DNA of 64,000 nucleotides from Cytophagaceae bacterium (GTDB taxonomy: Bacteria; Bacteroidota; Bacteroidia; Cytophagales; Flexibacteraceae). The notes beneath the pieces were generated by a model. It was not told where the DNA came from. It did no database searches and saw only the letters and a program-made list of their open reading frames with translations. Below are positions 44,184 to 53,162 of this stretch, piece after piece; within the stretch, counting starts at the first letter, position 1, and each line of letters starts with the position of its first letter. The stretch is taken from contig JAIXYP010000005.1 in assembly GCA_027490155.1 (NCBI GenBank), forward strand, positions 214,408 to 278,407, written 5' to 3'. The position numbers and the translations under genes are program-made.

Positions 44184-45518
44184 ATGAAGCCGATTTTTGA
44201 AAAAAACGCGACGGTATATACAGGCATAGCTCCTGGCCGTCTTGACGTGATGGGTGGCATCGCTGACTACAGTGGCAGCTTGGTGTTACAAATGCCAATA
44301 AGCCAAACCACGAAAGTCCAGGTCGCCATCAGGCATGATGGGATGTTTTCGTTGCATAGTGATAGCAATGATGAGCGGGTCCATCATTACCAGATCCACC
44401 TCAGTGATATTACGCCTACGGGCAATGTTGACTACATAGAGGCCCGCAACGCCATAAAGGCTGTTGCTGGGGGCCACTGGGCGATCTATTGCCTTGGTGC
44501 CTTTTTGGTGCTGGCCAAAGAATGTGGTATCAAACTTACTGGTGCTGATGTCAAGATCACAGGTAAAGTGCCCCTCGGCAAAGGAGTAAGCAGCAGTGCC
44601 GCCCTCGAAATGGCGACACTTAAGGCTTTAGCCGAGGCATACCAACTCACTTTCGAAGGTACGGAGCTCGCGAGACTTGGCCAACTAGCCGAAAATAGGG
44701 TAGTGGGTGCTCCTTGTGGGCTAATGGATCAGCTTGCAAGCTACCATGGGAAACATGGGACACTATTACCGATCACTTGCCAACCAGACATACTTCATCC
44801 TTTGTTGGCATTGCCAAAAGGTGTGCATCTCGTCGGCATTGATAGTGGTGTGCGGCATAGCGTAGGTGGCGCCAGCTATGGCGACGTCCGGACAGCAGCC
44901 TTTATGGGCTACAGCATTATTGCGCAGTTGCTCGAAACAAAGGTTGAGGTCCTGGAGGCATTTCGCGCCACAGGAGATTCCAGCAAACTACCATATGGTG
45001 GTTACTTAGCTAATATCTCGCCATCAGACTACGAAATGCGCTACCGATCTGCCTTGCCAGATCGGATCTACGGTCGGGACTTCATTGCTCGCTACAAGGT
45101 CTCGACGGATACCGTTACAACCATCGACCCTGCCAAGGAATACCGCGTCAAGGTGGCTACCCGCCATCCGATTTACGAAAACTACCGCACCAGCCTTTAC
45201 CGGATGTTGCTAGAGCGACTTTCGGGTGAGGCTGCTGACCGTAAAACAATCTTATGGCAACTCGGTGAGCTGATGTACCTCTGTCATGCAAGTTATAATG
45301 CGTGTCACCTAGGTAGCAGTGCCACCGACGAGTTGGTGGAGCGCGTCAAAATCAGGCAGAAAAAAGGGCATGGGGTTTATGGTGCCAAAATCACGGGTGG
45401 CGGCAGCGGTGGCACAGTCGTAGTTCTTTGTGATGGCGATCTTGGGCTCGAAACTGCGCATAACATCGCCAAAAGCTATGGCAACGAGCGCGCCATGGAC
45501 CTTGTTTTCTTTGACTAG
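44184..45518 (+). CDS. GHMP sugar kinase resembling L-arabinokinase/galactokinase
   Basis: 444 residues. The opening motif APGRLDVMGGIADYSGSLVL (about 14-33) is the substrate site of galactokinases in the special form known from the kinase half of plant L-arabinokinase. The ATP loop is PLGKGVSSSAALE (about 132-144), CGLMDQLASYHG holds the catalytic-type Asp, and GAKITGGGSGGTVVVL is GHMP motif 3. It should phosphorylate a free sugar at C1; arabinose or galactose are the best guesses. holB starts shortly after, and an aldose-1-epimerase-like gene follows, which may supply the right anomer. Confidence 0.88.
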   Translation: MKPIFEKNATVYTGIAPGRLDVMGGIADYSGSLVLQMPISQTTKVQVAIRHDGMFSLHSDSNDERVHHYQIHLSDITPTGNVDYIEARNAIKAVAGGHWAIYCLGAFLVLAKECGIKLTGADVKITGKVPLGKGVSSSAALEMATLKALAEAYQLTFEGTELARLGQLAENRVVGAPCGLMDQLASYHGKHGTLLPITCQPDILHPLLALPKGVHLVGIDSGVRHSVGGASYGDVRTAAFMGYSIIAQLLETKVEVLEAFRATGDSSKLPYGGYLANISPSDYEMRYRSALPDRIYGRDFIARYKVSTDTVTTIDPAKEYRVKVATRHPIYENYRTSLYRMLLERLSGEAADRKTILWQLGELMYLCHASYNACHLGSSATDELVERVKIRQKKGHGVYGAKITGGGSGGTVVVLCDGDLGLETAHNIAKSYGNERAMDLVFFD

Positions 45519-45551
45519 CGATTGCCAAAACCTGCTAAGAGCGATACTGAT

Positions 45552-46697
45552 ATGTTGTTTGCCGAAATCCCTGGTTTTGAGTCCCTAAAGGTAGTGCTGA
45601 CGCAGGCTGCGACTAGTGGCCATATTGCCCATGCGCAGTTGTTCGCTGGCCAGCCTGGTTCTGCAGCCTTGCCCTTGGCCTTGGCCTACACCACTTACAT
45701 TAACTGCACCGACAGGACTGATACTGATAGTTGTGGCAAATGCCCTAGCTGCGTTAAGTATGGCAAATTAGCGCACCCAGATCTAAACTTTGTATTCCCA
45801 GTAGCCACTAGTAAGGAGGTATCTGAGGCACCCTCTTCTGCTTCTTACATCAAACAGTTTCGGCAATTTGTACAGGATCAGCCATTTGGTGGGCCACAAG
45901 AGTGGGGGGCTTTCTTTGGGGCCGAAAACAAACAGCTCAACATTTCGGTGGGCGAGGCACGATACATAATAAGCACCTTGTCCCTAAAGCCCTACGAGGC
46001 CAAATGGAAAGTGATGCTGATCTGGCTACCTGAGTTTATGAACCTCGGTGCGGCTAACGCGATCCTGAAAGTCCTGGAGGAGCCAACACCAGATACCTTG
46101 TTTATCTTGGTTTCTGAGTCGATCGAGAAACTACTACCCACGATCCTGTCTCGGGTCCAGATGATCAGGGTGCCCCCGTTCGAAAACGATCAGGTGGAGC
46201 AGTTCCTGATAAACCATGCTGGGGTACCAGCCCTTGAGGCAAGGACGATTGCGATGCTTTCGGGCGGGTCATTGTCTGAGGCACGCAGGCTGATGCAGGA
46301 GGATACGAGCATTTATTATGAGTTATTCACTAGCTGGATGCGATCTTGTTATGCCCACAAGTACCCAGAGCTGCTACAGCAGACTGAGCTATTTGGCAAA
46401 CTGGGTCGTGAGGGGCAGAAAGGGTTTTTCCAGTATGCTCTTTCGATGTTGCGTGAATCACTCTTGTCCCACGAAGGCGCCCATGACTTAGTCAAACTGC
46501 CTGAGCAGGAACTAGGCTTCGTGCGCAAGTTTTCGGCATTTATCCATACAGATAATATGCCTGATATCCTTGATCATTTAGGTACTGCTTGGATGCACAT
46601 CGAGCGAAATGCCAATGCCAAAATCGTGTTCTTCGACACCAGCCTCTACCTATGCCAGTTACTCCGGTTGCCTGCGCCCAATTATGCAGAGGCTTAG
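45552..46697 (+). CDS. holB: DNA polymerase III subunit delta'
   Basis: 381 residues from ATG 45552 (MLFAEIPGFESLKVVL); a TTG at 45522 is an alternative. The zinc-binding Cys cluster CTDRTDTDSCGKCPSC is present; Walker A is degenerate (GQPGSAALPLA), as expected for the non-hydrolysing delta' subunit. ANAILKVLEEPTPDTLFILVSE and TILSRVQMI are clamp-loader signatures. It is part of the clamp loader that places the beta clamp on DNA. It lies 33 bases after the GHMP kinase. Confidence 0.93.
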   Translation: MLFAEIPGFESLKVVLTQAATSGHIAHAQLFAGQPGSAALPLALAYTTYINCTDRTDTDSCGKCPSCVKYGKLAHPDLNFVFPVATSKEVSEAPSSASYIKQFRQFVQDQPFGGPQEWGAFFGAENKQLNISVGEARYIISTLSLKPYEAKWKVMLIWLPEFMNLGAANAILKVLEEPTPDTLFILVSESIEKLLPTILSRVQMIRVPPFENDQVEQFLINHAGVPALEARTIAMLSGGSLSEARRLMQEDTSIYYELFTSWMRSCYAHKYPELLQQTELFGKLGREGQKGFFQYALSMLRESLLSHEGAHDLVKLPEQELGFVRKFSAFIHTDNMPDILDHLGTAWMHIERNANAKIVFFDTSLYLCQLLRLPAPNYAEA

Positions 46698-46784
46698 ACG
46701 ATCTTCATACAGTCCCTGCTAATATTCGGTATTTTAAGCCAACTTTGTCCCTTTATTAATCGGACTAATTTTCATATCCGTCAC

Positions 46785-47666
46785 ATGGATTATACCCTGT
46801 CCAACGACCATTTGGTTGTCGGAATCAAACGCAAAGGAGCCGAGCTCTGTAGCATCAAAAAGGCTGGCTCTTCAGGCCAGTCTTTCGAGTACATTTGGCA
46901 GGCAGAACCTGCTGTCTGGGCGCGACATGCCCCGATTTTGTTCCCGATAGTGGGCAAGCTCCGAAAGAACGCCTACACCTGGCAGGAAAAAGAGTACTAC
47001 CTCCCGCAACATGGATTTGCTAGGGATATGGATTTTGAGCTCCTGAGCCAAACGGAGACCGAAGCTAGCTTTAGACTAGTTGCTAGCCCAGCATCCCAAA
47101 CCAACTACCCCTTTGATTTTGAACTGATTATCGGCTACCAATTAGAGGGAGATAAAGTCCAGATCAGCTGGCAGGTTAATAACCTAGGCCAAGGACCGAT
47201 GCCGTTTAGTATTGGCGCCCACCCAGGCTTCAATATCAATGTACACGACGGAGAGACAATCGAGGACTATTCGCTAACGTTTGATAAGCCAGAACGGGTT
47301 CCGAGCTATCAGTTGGATGCTGGCTTAGTCGCTGGAGTGGCCGAGCGGCATTTTCTGAACCGTGATACCATTTTGTCCCTGAACCCAACCATGTTTGACA
47401 ATGATGCCATCATCTTGCCTGGTTTGGCATCTGACTTGGTAACCTTGACCAATAAAAAAGGGGATTACCGCCTCAGCATCAGCATCGACGGATTCGACTA
47501 CCTAGGGCTCTGGAGCAAACCTGGCCAGCCATTTATCTGCATCGAGCCTTGGCTTGGTATAGCAGATAGCACAGTCGGTGTGCAGGATATCAGCAAAAAA
47601 CTGGGCATAAGGATGCTAGAGCCAGCCGCCACCTTCAGCAAAACCTATTTTATCCAGATTGGCTAA
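46785..47666 (+). CDS. Aldose 1-epimerase family (LacX-like) protein
   Basis: 293 residues with the galactose mutarotase fold: HAPILFPIVGKLRKNAY, LPQHGFARDMDFEL, PFSIGAHPGFN (catalytic-type His) and FICIEPWLGIADS (Glu). These are the paired His/Glu positions of LacX-like hexose mutarotases. It interconverts sugar anomers in the cytoplasm; the exact sugar is unknown. Neighbouring GHMP kinase may use the product. Confidence 0.9.
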   Translation: MDYTLSNDHLVVGIKRKGAELCSIKKAGSSGQSFEYIWQAEPAVWARHAPILFPIVGKLRKNAYTWQEKEYYLPQHGFARDMDFELLSQTETEASFRLVASPASQTNYPFDFELIIGYQLEGDKVQISWQVNNLGQGPMPFSIGAHPGFNINVHDGETIEDYSLTFDKPERVPSYQLDAGLVAGVAERHFLNRDTILSLNPTMFDNDAIILPGLASDLVTLTNKKGDYRLSISIDGFDYLGLWSKPGQPFICIEPWLGIADSTVGVQDISKKLGIRMLEPAATFSKTYFIQIG

Positions 47667-47703
47667 GGCAATCAGGAAATATGACGAAGGTCAATCGACC
47701 TTA

Positions 47704-49644
47704 TTGGCAACCGAGGTTAACTTACTTCGGCTGTTTTGTTCTGTCATTAAGTTTACGAGCATTTTCGTGCTGTTGGTTTCTGCATTTCCAAATGTAAATG
47801 CACAACCGGGTAATCGAAGGATGGTTCAGGCCGTTAACGATGCCGAAAAGATGATGAACCAACGGATGTATCAGGAGGCCAAGGTTATCTTGACTGACGT
47901 CCTGAAGGTAGACACCTCAATGGCCAAACCGTTTGTCCTATTGGGTAACATCGCTTATCTGGACCAGCAGTTTGGCAAGGCCATTGAGTTGTATCGGCGC
48001 TATTTGGCCAAAACAGCCCATCAAAGTCCGAAGGCTTATGACGTGATACTGCGCCTCTGCAACCTAGAGTTTGAGGCTGGGAACTATGACGAGGCAATGC
48101 GGATCTGCAATACCTTGGCTCCTGACAGTGTCACCAGGCCAGAGTTTACTTTGGCCCGATTCACTGAGCTGCGCAAATGTCGATGGGCTATCAAGGCTAT
48201 CAAAATACCCAATGGGCAGGCCCCCGAATTAATGGGACCACCACTCAATAGTTTACCCTTACAATATCTGCCTAGCCTCAGCCCAGACGAACAACAATTT
48301 TACTTCACTGGCCGCACTGGCCAAAGAGGCAGCAGTGATGAGGATCTCTATGTGGTCGATAGGCTACCGAATGGGTGGTCTGCACCAAAAGGAATCTCCA
48401 CGGAGGTTAACTCGCCCTACAACGAAGGAGCCTGTACCATTTCAGGAGATGGTAATACCCTGATCTTTAGTGTATGCGAAAGCCCGCTATCCCGTACGGG
48501 ATGTGACTTGTTCATGTCTCGCCGCAACCCAGATGGTAGCTGGGGGCGTCCGATCAATATGGATGTTGTCAATAGCAGATACTGGGACAGTCAGCCAAGT
48601 CTCAATGCTGATGGCTCTGAGCTGTTCTTTGCTTCTGCTAGGCCAGGCGGAGTTGGCAAAATTGATATTTGGGTCAGTCGGCTTAGCCCAGAAGGTCTTT
48701 GGCAAGCACCTACGAATCTAGGTCCTGTCATCAATAGCTCAGAGGATGAAGGCGGGCCACACCTGCATGCCAATGGCAAGAGTTTGTTTTTTGCGAGCAA
48801 AGGCCATATCGGATTAGGGGGGTATGACATCTTCGTTGCCGAGCGCGACCCGAATGGTATTTGGGCTTCCCCGCTCAACCTAGGCACGCCACTAAATACC
48901 CAGCACCACGAAAGTGCCATTTTTGTCACTGCCAAAGGTATGGAGGGCTATTTAACAAGGGACACGAAAGACCCTCCAACTAGCCACCTTTGGCAATGGA
49001 AGGTTCCTGCTTGGCTAACGAGTAAAGTGGCCTGTACAGTCCTGAAGGGGAAAGTCGTTAGCGCTGTAGACGGCAAGCCGATAGAGGCAGAGGTAGCAGC
49101 TAGTCCACCAGACGCCAAAGGACAGGTCTATAACGTGATGAGCAATCCGTTAACGGGTAAGTTTACCTTGGTCCTGCCTGCAACCAAGACTTACGAGCTC
49201 CATATAGGCGCCAAAGGGTATATGTTCCAGAGTTGGCAGACCAATGGGCTAGAGCGCAGTTTGCCTGAAAAGACCATCCCACTGCAGCCCATCAAAGCGG
49301 CCACTGCCACAGTCTTGGCGCATATCTATTTCCCTACCAATGGATATACCCTATTGCCAGAGTCGGAAGCAGAGTTAAGGTATTTGTCGAAATTTCTAAA
49401 AACGAACTCACGCACCAAAGTCAACATTGAAGGTCATACTGATGATGTAGGCAACGCAGCAGATAACCTCAGCCTTAGTCAAAAACGGGCCCAAACCGTA
49501 GTAGACTATCTCAAAGCGCATGATATTTTTGAAACAAGGTTGACAGCAGTTGGTTATGGCAAAAGCAAGCCAGTTGTCCCTAATACCAACGAAAAGAACC
49601 GAGCCAAAAACAGGCGGATCAATATGCAGATTACCCCGTTCTGA
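47704..49644 (+). CDS. PorE-like T9SS protein (TPR, beta-propeller, CRD, OmpA)
   Basis: About 646 residues from a TTG at 47704, which gives a normal signal peptide ending NVNAQ; the frame also opens at a TTG at 47659 overlapping the previous gene. Domains in order: TPR repeats (about 35-145), a PD40-type propeller (about 185-430, with YFTGRTGQRGSSDEDLYVV and LFFASKGHIGLGGYDIFVAE), a carboxypeptidase-like regulatory domain (about 440-530, KGKVVSAVDGKPIEAEV), and an OmpA peptidoglycan-binding domain (about 545-646, VNIEGHTDDVGNAADNLSLS and RAKNRRI). This is the domain order of PorE, the periplasmic T9SS component tied to peptidoglycan. Paralogues with the same layout exist in Bacteroidota, and I see no lipobox, so the assignment is family-level. 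Confidence 0.82.
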   Translation: MATEVNLLRLFCSVIKFTSIFVLLVSAFPNVNAQPGNRRMVQAVNDAEKMMNQRMYQEAKVILTDVLKVDTSMAKPFVLLGNIAYLDQQFGKAIELYRRYLAKTAHQSPKAYDVILRLCNLEFEAGNYDEAMRICNTLAPDSVTRPEFTLARFTELRKCRWAIKAIKIPNGQAPELMGPPLNSLPLQYLPSLSPDEQQFYFTGRTGQRGSSDEDLYVVDRLPNGWSAPKGISTEVNSPYNEGACTISGDGNTLIFSVCESPLSRTGCDLFMSRRNPDGSWGRPINMDVVNSRYWDSQPSLNADGSELFFASARPGGVGKIDIWVSRLSPEGLWQAPTNLGPVINSSEDEGGPHLHANGKSLFFASKGHIGLGGYDIFVAERDPNGIWASPLNLGTPLNTQHHESAIFVTAKGMEGYLTRDTKDPPTSHLWQWKVPAWLTSKVACTVLKGKVVSAVDGKPIEAEVAASPPDAKGQVYNVMSNPLTGKFTLVLPATKTYELHIGAKGYMFQSWQTNGLERSLPEKTIPLQPIKAATATVLAHIYFPTNGYTLLPESEAELRYLSKFLKTNSRTKVNIEGHTDDVGNAADNLSLSQKRAQTVVDYLKAHDIFETRLTAVGYGKSKPVVPNTNEKNRAKNRRINMQITPF

Positions 49645-49691
49645 TAAACTAGCTTAACATTCCATCCATTGCCCCTCAAACCCGCACCAAA

Positions 49692-51221
49692 ATGAACAAC
49701 TTCCTCAAAACCATTGTCTTGGTTCCGATATTCGGATTGCTTTTGGCAAATGGCACAAATTTATTGGCCCAGCCCAAACAGGACCCGAAGGCCGTGAACA
49801 GCCAACAGGTAAGCACCAAATCTGACAGTATGGTGGTCGTGACTAGCCACACCATCAGCATTGCAGGTAAACAGATCAGTTATAAGGCAAAGGCCGGCTA
49901 TATGTTAATGAAGGAGGAGTATGGTAAACCGAAGGCTAAGGTGTTTTATATCGCCTACACGCTAGACGGGGTAGCTGACCTAGCAAAACGACCGATTACC
50001 TATTGTTTCAATGGCGGACCTGGCAGCAGCAGCGTTTGGCTACACATGGGGACAATCGGCCCACGCCGCATCTTGATGAAGGACGATGGAACCCCGACGG
50101 CCGTTCCTTACCAGTTGGTTGACAACGAATACTCTTGGCTAGATGCTACGGATTTGGTCTTTATTGACCCGGTCAGCACTGGCTACTCCCAACCTATAGA
50201 GGGCGTTAATAAGGGAGACTTCCACGGCTATAATGAGGACATCACCTCCGTTGGAGACTTTATCCGTCAGCATTGTAGCAACAATTTACGTTGGGCTTCT
50301 CCTAAGTACCTAGCTGGCGAAAGCTATGGTACCACACGTGCCGCAGGCCTTAGCGGCTACCTGCAAGATCGGTATGGGATGTATCTCAACGGGATCGTGC
50401 TTGTGAGTGCCGTGCTCAATTTCCAGACCTTATCTTTTGAACCAGGGAACGAGCTGCCATACCAATTGTTCCTGCCAACGTATGCAGCCACGGCCTGGTA
50501 CCACAAAAAACTTGGCAGTCAGTTCTCAGATCTACCGTCACTTTTGCCACAGGTCCAGCAATTTGCTATGGGTGACTATGCCACCTATTTGCTGAAGGGT
50601 GATAACGCCACCGAACTAGAGCACAATGCCATTGCGACCAAATTGGCTACTTACACAGGCCTAACCACCCAGTACTTGCGCCAGACCAACAACAGGATCA
50701 AGATTTTCAGGTTCACGAAGGAGCTATTACGCACCTCAGGACAAACGATTGGTCGGTTTGATAGCCGTATCAAGGCCACAGATGTGGACAATGCTGGTGA
50801 GACTTACGAGTTTGACCCTAGTTTCAACTATGCAACTTTTGGCCCTTATGCTCAGGCCATCAACGACTACTTGGGCCGCGAGCTCAAATTCAAATCCGAC
50901 CTACCCTACGAGCTCTTGACGGGCAAGGTGCAGCCCTGGAACTACAATAACGTCCAGAACAGGTACTTAAACGTTTCCGAAACTCTGAGGTCAGCCTTGG
51001 TCAAAAATCCTAGCCTCAAGGTATATGTCGGAAATGGGTATTATGATCTGGCAACGCCCTATTTCGCTACAGAGTATACCTTCAGTCACATCTTCCTGCC
51101 ACCAGCACAGCGGAACAACATTAAGTTTGGCTATTACCAAGGTGGCCACATGATGTACACTGTCAAGGACGAATTGATCAAACTCAAAAAAGAGGTAGGC
51201 GCTTGGTACCAAGGTCAATAA
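49692..51221 (+). CDS. Secreted serine carboxypeptidase (peptidase S10)
   Basis: 509 residues with a signal peptide ending near LLAQ (about residue 27). CFNGGPGSSSVWLHMG is the oxyanion/substrate signature; the catalytic Ser211 is in AGESYGTTRA, the Asp is in NGYYDLATPY, and the His is in YQGGHMMYTV. It should release C-terminal amino acids from peptides outside the cytoplasm. ATG at 49692, no T9SS sorting domain, so periplasmic location is likely. Confidence 0.94.
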   Translation: MNNFLKTIVLVPIFGLLLANGTNLLAQPKQDPKAVNSQQVSTKSDSMVVVTSHTISIAGKQISYKAKAGYMLMKEEYGKPKAKVFYIAYTLDGVADLAKRPITYCFNGGPGSSSVWLHMGTIGPRRILMKDDGTPTAVPYQLVDNEYSWLDATDLVFIDPVSTGYSQPIEGVNKGDFHGYNEDITSVGDFIRQHCSNNLRWASPKYLAGESYGTTRAAGLSGYLQDRYGMYLNGIVLVSAVLNFQTLSFEPGNELPYQLFLPTYAATAWYHKKLGSQFSDLPSLLPQVQQFAMGDYATYLLKGDNATELEHNAIATKLATYTGLTTQYLRQTNNRIKIFRFTKELLRTSGQTIGRFDSRIKATDVDNAGETYEFDPSFNYATFGPYAQAINDYLGRELKFKSDLPYELLTGKVQPWNYNNVQNRYLNVSETLRSALVKNPSLKVYVGNGYYDLATPYFATEYTFSHIFLPPAQRNNIKFGYYQGGHMMYTVKDELIKLKKEVGAWYQGQ

Positions 51222-51283
51222 ACTGACCTACCATCTGGCACAAGCCTAACAAAGGACTTTTAGCTATACAATCCGACGTTCTT

Positions 51284-52201
51284 ATGTTTGACACACCGAT
51301 CCTGATGCTGGTTTTTAATCGGCCAGAGACTACGCAAGAGGTCTTTGAGGCGGTGCGTAAGGTGCGCCCTAGACACCTCTATGTGGCGGCAGATGGCCCA
51401 CGGGCAAGTCGAACGGATGAAGTTAGGTTATGCACAGAGGTTAGGGCCATTTTCGACTTAGTGGACTGGCCTTGCACCGTAGTAAGGCTGTTTAGGGATG
51501 AAAATCTTGGTTGCCGCAATGCAGTCTCAAGTGGGATTTCTTGGTTCTTTGAGCATGTAGAAGCTGGGATCATTTTAGAAGATGACTGTCTACCTGCTCC
51601 TGATTTTTTTCCTTACATGGCCGAGCTCCTAATTCGTTATCAAGATGACGAACGGGTTATGCACATTAGTGGAAACAACTTTCTGAACAATGGACGTCAT
51701 AATACCTTGCAGGCGAGTTACTACGCTGGGCGTATATCACACATTTGGGGATGGGGTACTTGGCGCCGAGCATGGAAACACTATAGTGTTGATGTCCCAA
51801 ACCTTAGACAGTATTTAGATGGGACTAAACGCTTTCCATTCAGGAGTAAACTAGAGCGGCAGAGTTTTTGGCCCTTGTTCTTAGAAGTGGGCCAGAATGG
51901 AAAAGACACTTGGGACTTCCAGTGGCTTTTTGCCGTCTTGGAGCATAATGGACTTTGCCTCCATCCGGCTGTTAACCTAGTTAGTAATATAGGTTATGGT
52001 GTGGCAGGTACGCATGCACAAGACGAGACACATTTCTTGGCTAGGCTACCGACATACAGGTTGCCAATGCCTCTTCGTCACCCTGAAGTTTTGAAGCTGG
52101 ACATTGCCGCTGACGATCATGTCCTAAAATTCGTATTCTACAAGACAGGACTTGACAGGTTCAAATACCAACTAAAAACCAAGCTCAAAATGCTGTTTTA
52201 G
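51284..52201 (+). CDS. GT-A fold glycosyltransferase
   Basis: 305 residues. ILMLVFNRPETTQEVFEAV and HLYVAADGPR open a GT-A nucleotide-sugar domain; the metal-binding acidic stretch is IILEDDCLPAPDFF, followed by SYYAGRISHIWGWGTWRRAW, typical of the family often labelled hemolysin or nucleotide-diphospho-sugar transferase in glycan clusters. First gene of a four-gene glycan cluster on the plus strand. Donor and acceptor unknown. Confidence 0.82.
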   Translation: MFDTPILMLVFNRPETTQEVFEAVRKVRPRHLYVAADGPRASRTDEVRLCTEVRAIFDLVDWPCTVVRLFRDENLGCRNAVSSGISWFFEHVEAGIILEDDCLPAPDFFPYMAELLIRYQDDERVMHISGNNFLNNGRHNTLQASYYAGRISHIWGWGTWRRAWKHYSVDVPNLRQYLDGTKRFPFRSKLERQSFWPLFLEVGQNGKDTWDFQWLFAVLEHNGLCLHPAVNLVSNIGYGVAGTHAQDETHFLARLPTYRLPMPLRHPEVLKLDIAADDHVLKFVFYKTGLDRFKYQLKTKLKMLF

Positions 52202-52213
52202 CTTCGATCACTT

Positions 52214-52221
52214 TACTTTTG
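52214..52221 (+). promoter_or_regulatory. Possible -7 box (TACTTTTG) before the glycan methyltransferase
   Basis: Exact TAnnTTTG 37 bases before the TTG start of the methyltransferase and 12 bases after the previous stop. It may give this gene and those after it a promoter of their own. Confidence 0.4.
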
Positions 52222-52258
52222 CATTAGTTTACCGTTACTTTTCACCTCCTAGAAAGCC

Positions 52259-53110
52259 TTGGCCTTACCGATCAAATCGACCCCAGATGGACACAAGTAC
52301 CTCAACCTCGGTTGTGGCAACCATTACCATTTGGCATGGAACAATCTGGATTTCGGAGCTAGAGGTACTGAGGTCATAGGTCATAACCTATTGCAAGGGG
52401 TTCCGTTTGCTGACAATACCTTCGATGCGGTTTACCACTCGCATGTGCTAGAACATTTTGTCGCAGAAGATGGTCAACGATTTATGTCCGAAAGCTATCG
52501 TGTGCTGAAGCCTGGTGGTGTTTTGCGTGTTGCGGTGCCGGATCTGGAGCAAATCGTTCAGGTCTATCTACAGAACCTAGACGAAGGTCTTAAGGGAAAT
52601 GAGCAGGCAATCTTGCAACATAAGTGGTCCTTACTTGAGCTATTTGACCAAGTAGGCCGAACCCGAAAAGGAGGAGCCATGGGCCCAACGGTGGATGCGG
52701 CTAATCAGTCAATGAAAAACTACATTGTCTCCCGCCACGGATATGAAATCAAGGAAAGGTGGGAGACAAACCCAGCAACTCAACGTACCACGCTCAAGAA
52801 TGATCCGTCGTTAGGTCGATTTCTAGGCAAAGTTCACCGACGTATCTTGACCGGTCTTCTGGCTATCCTTGGTGGATCAGATGCCGCTGGGGCCTATCAG
52901 GCTGGATTATTCAAGACCAGTGGGGAGCTGCATCTACAGATGTATGACCAACTACTGCTCGGTAATCTGATGCGCAAACTTGGCTTAACGGATGTACGTG
53001 TAGTACCAGCGGATGAGAGCGCTATTCCTGATTGGGATGGTTATCAGCTAGACCGAATCGGGCAAGAGGTCCGGAAGCCAGATTCCTTATTTATGGAAGG
53101 GATAAAGTAA
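52259..53110 (+). CDS. SAM-dependent methyltransferase of the glycan cluster
   Basis: 283 residues from a TTG start; a CACCTCC stretch precedes it but is not a Shine-Dalgarno. SAM motif KYLNLGCGNHYHLAWNNLD (about 13-31), then VPFADNTFDAVYHSHVLEHF and ESYRVLKPGGVLRVAVPDLE are class I methyltransferase signatures of the type found in polysaccharide clusters. A later part (about 150-240) is unfamiliar. Likely methylates a sugar or a small precursor; target unknown. Confidence 0.82.
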   Translation: MALPIKSTPDGHKYLNLGCGNHYHLAWNNLDFGARGTEVIGHNLLQGVPFADNTFDAVYHSHVLEHFVAEDGQRFMSESYRVLKPGGVLRVAVPDLEQIVQVYLQNLDEGLKGNEQAILQHKWSLLELFDQVGRTRKGGAMGPTVDAANQSMKNYIVSRHGYEIKERWETNPATQRTTLKNDPSLGRFLGKVHRRILTGLLAILGGSDAAGAYQAGLFKTSGELHLQMYDQLLLGNLMRKLGLTDVRVVPADESAIPDWDGYQLDRIGQEVRKPDSLFMEGIK

Positions 53111-53162
53111 CTACATATCATATACCCAAAGTTCAACACAACAAACCCCCACAAGCTTCTTT

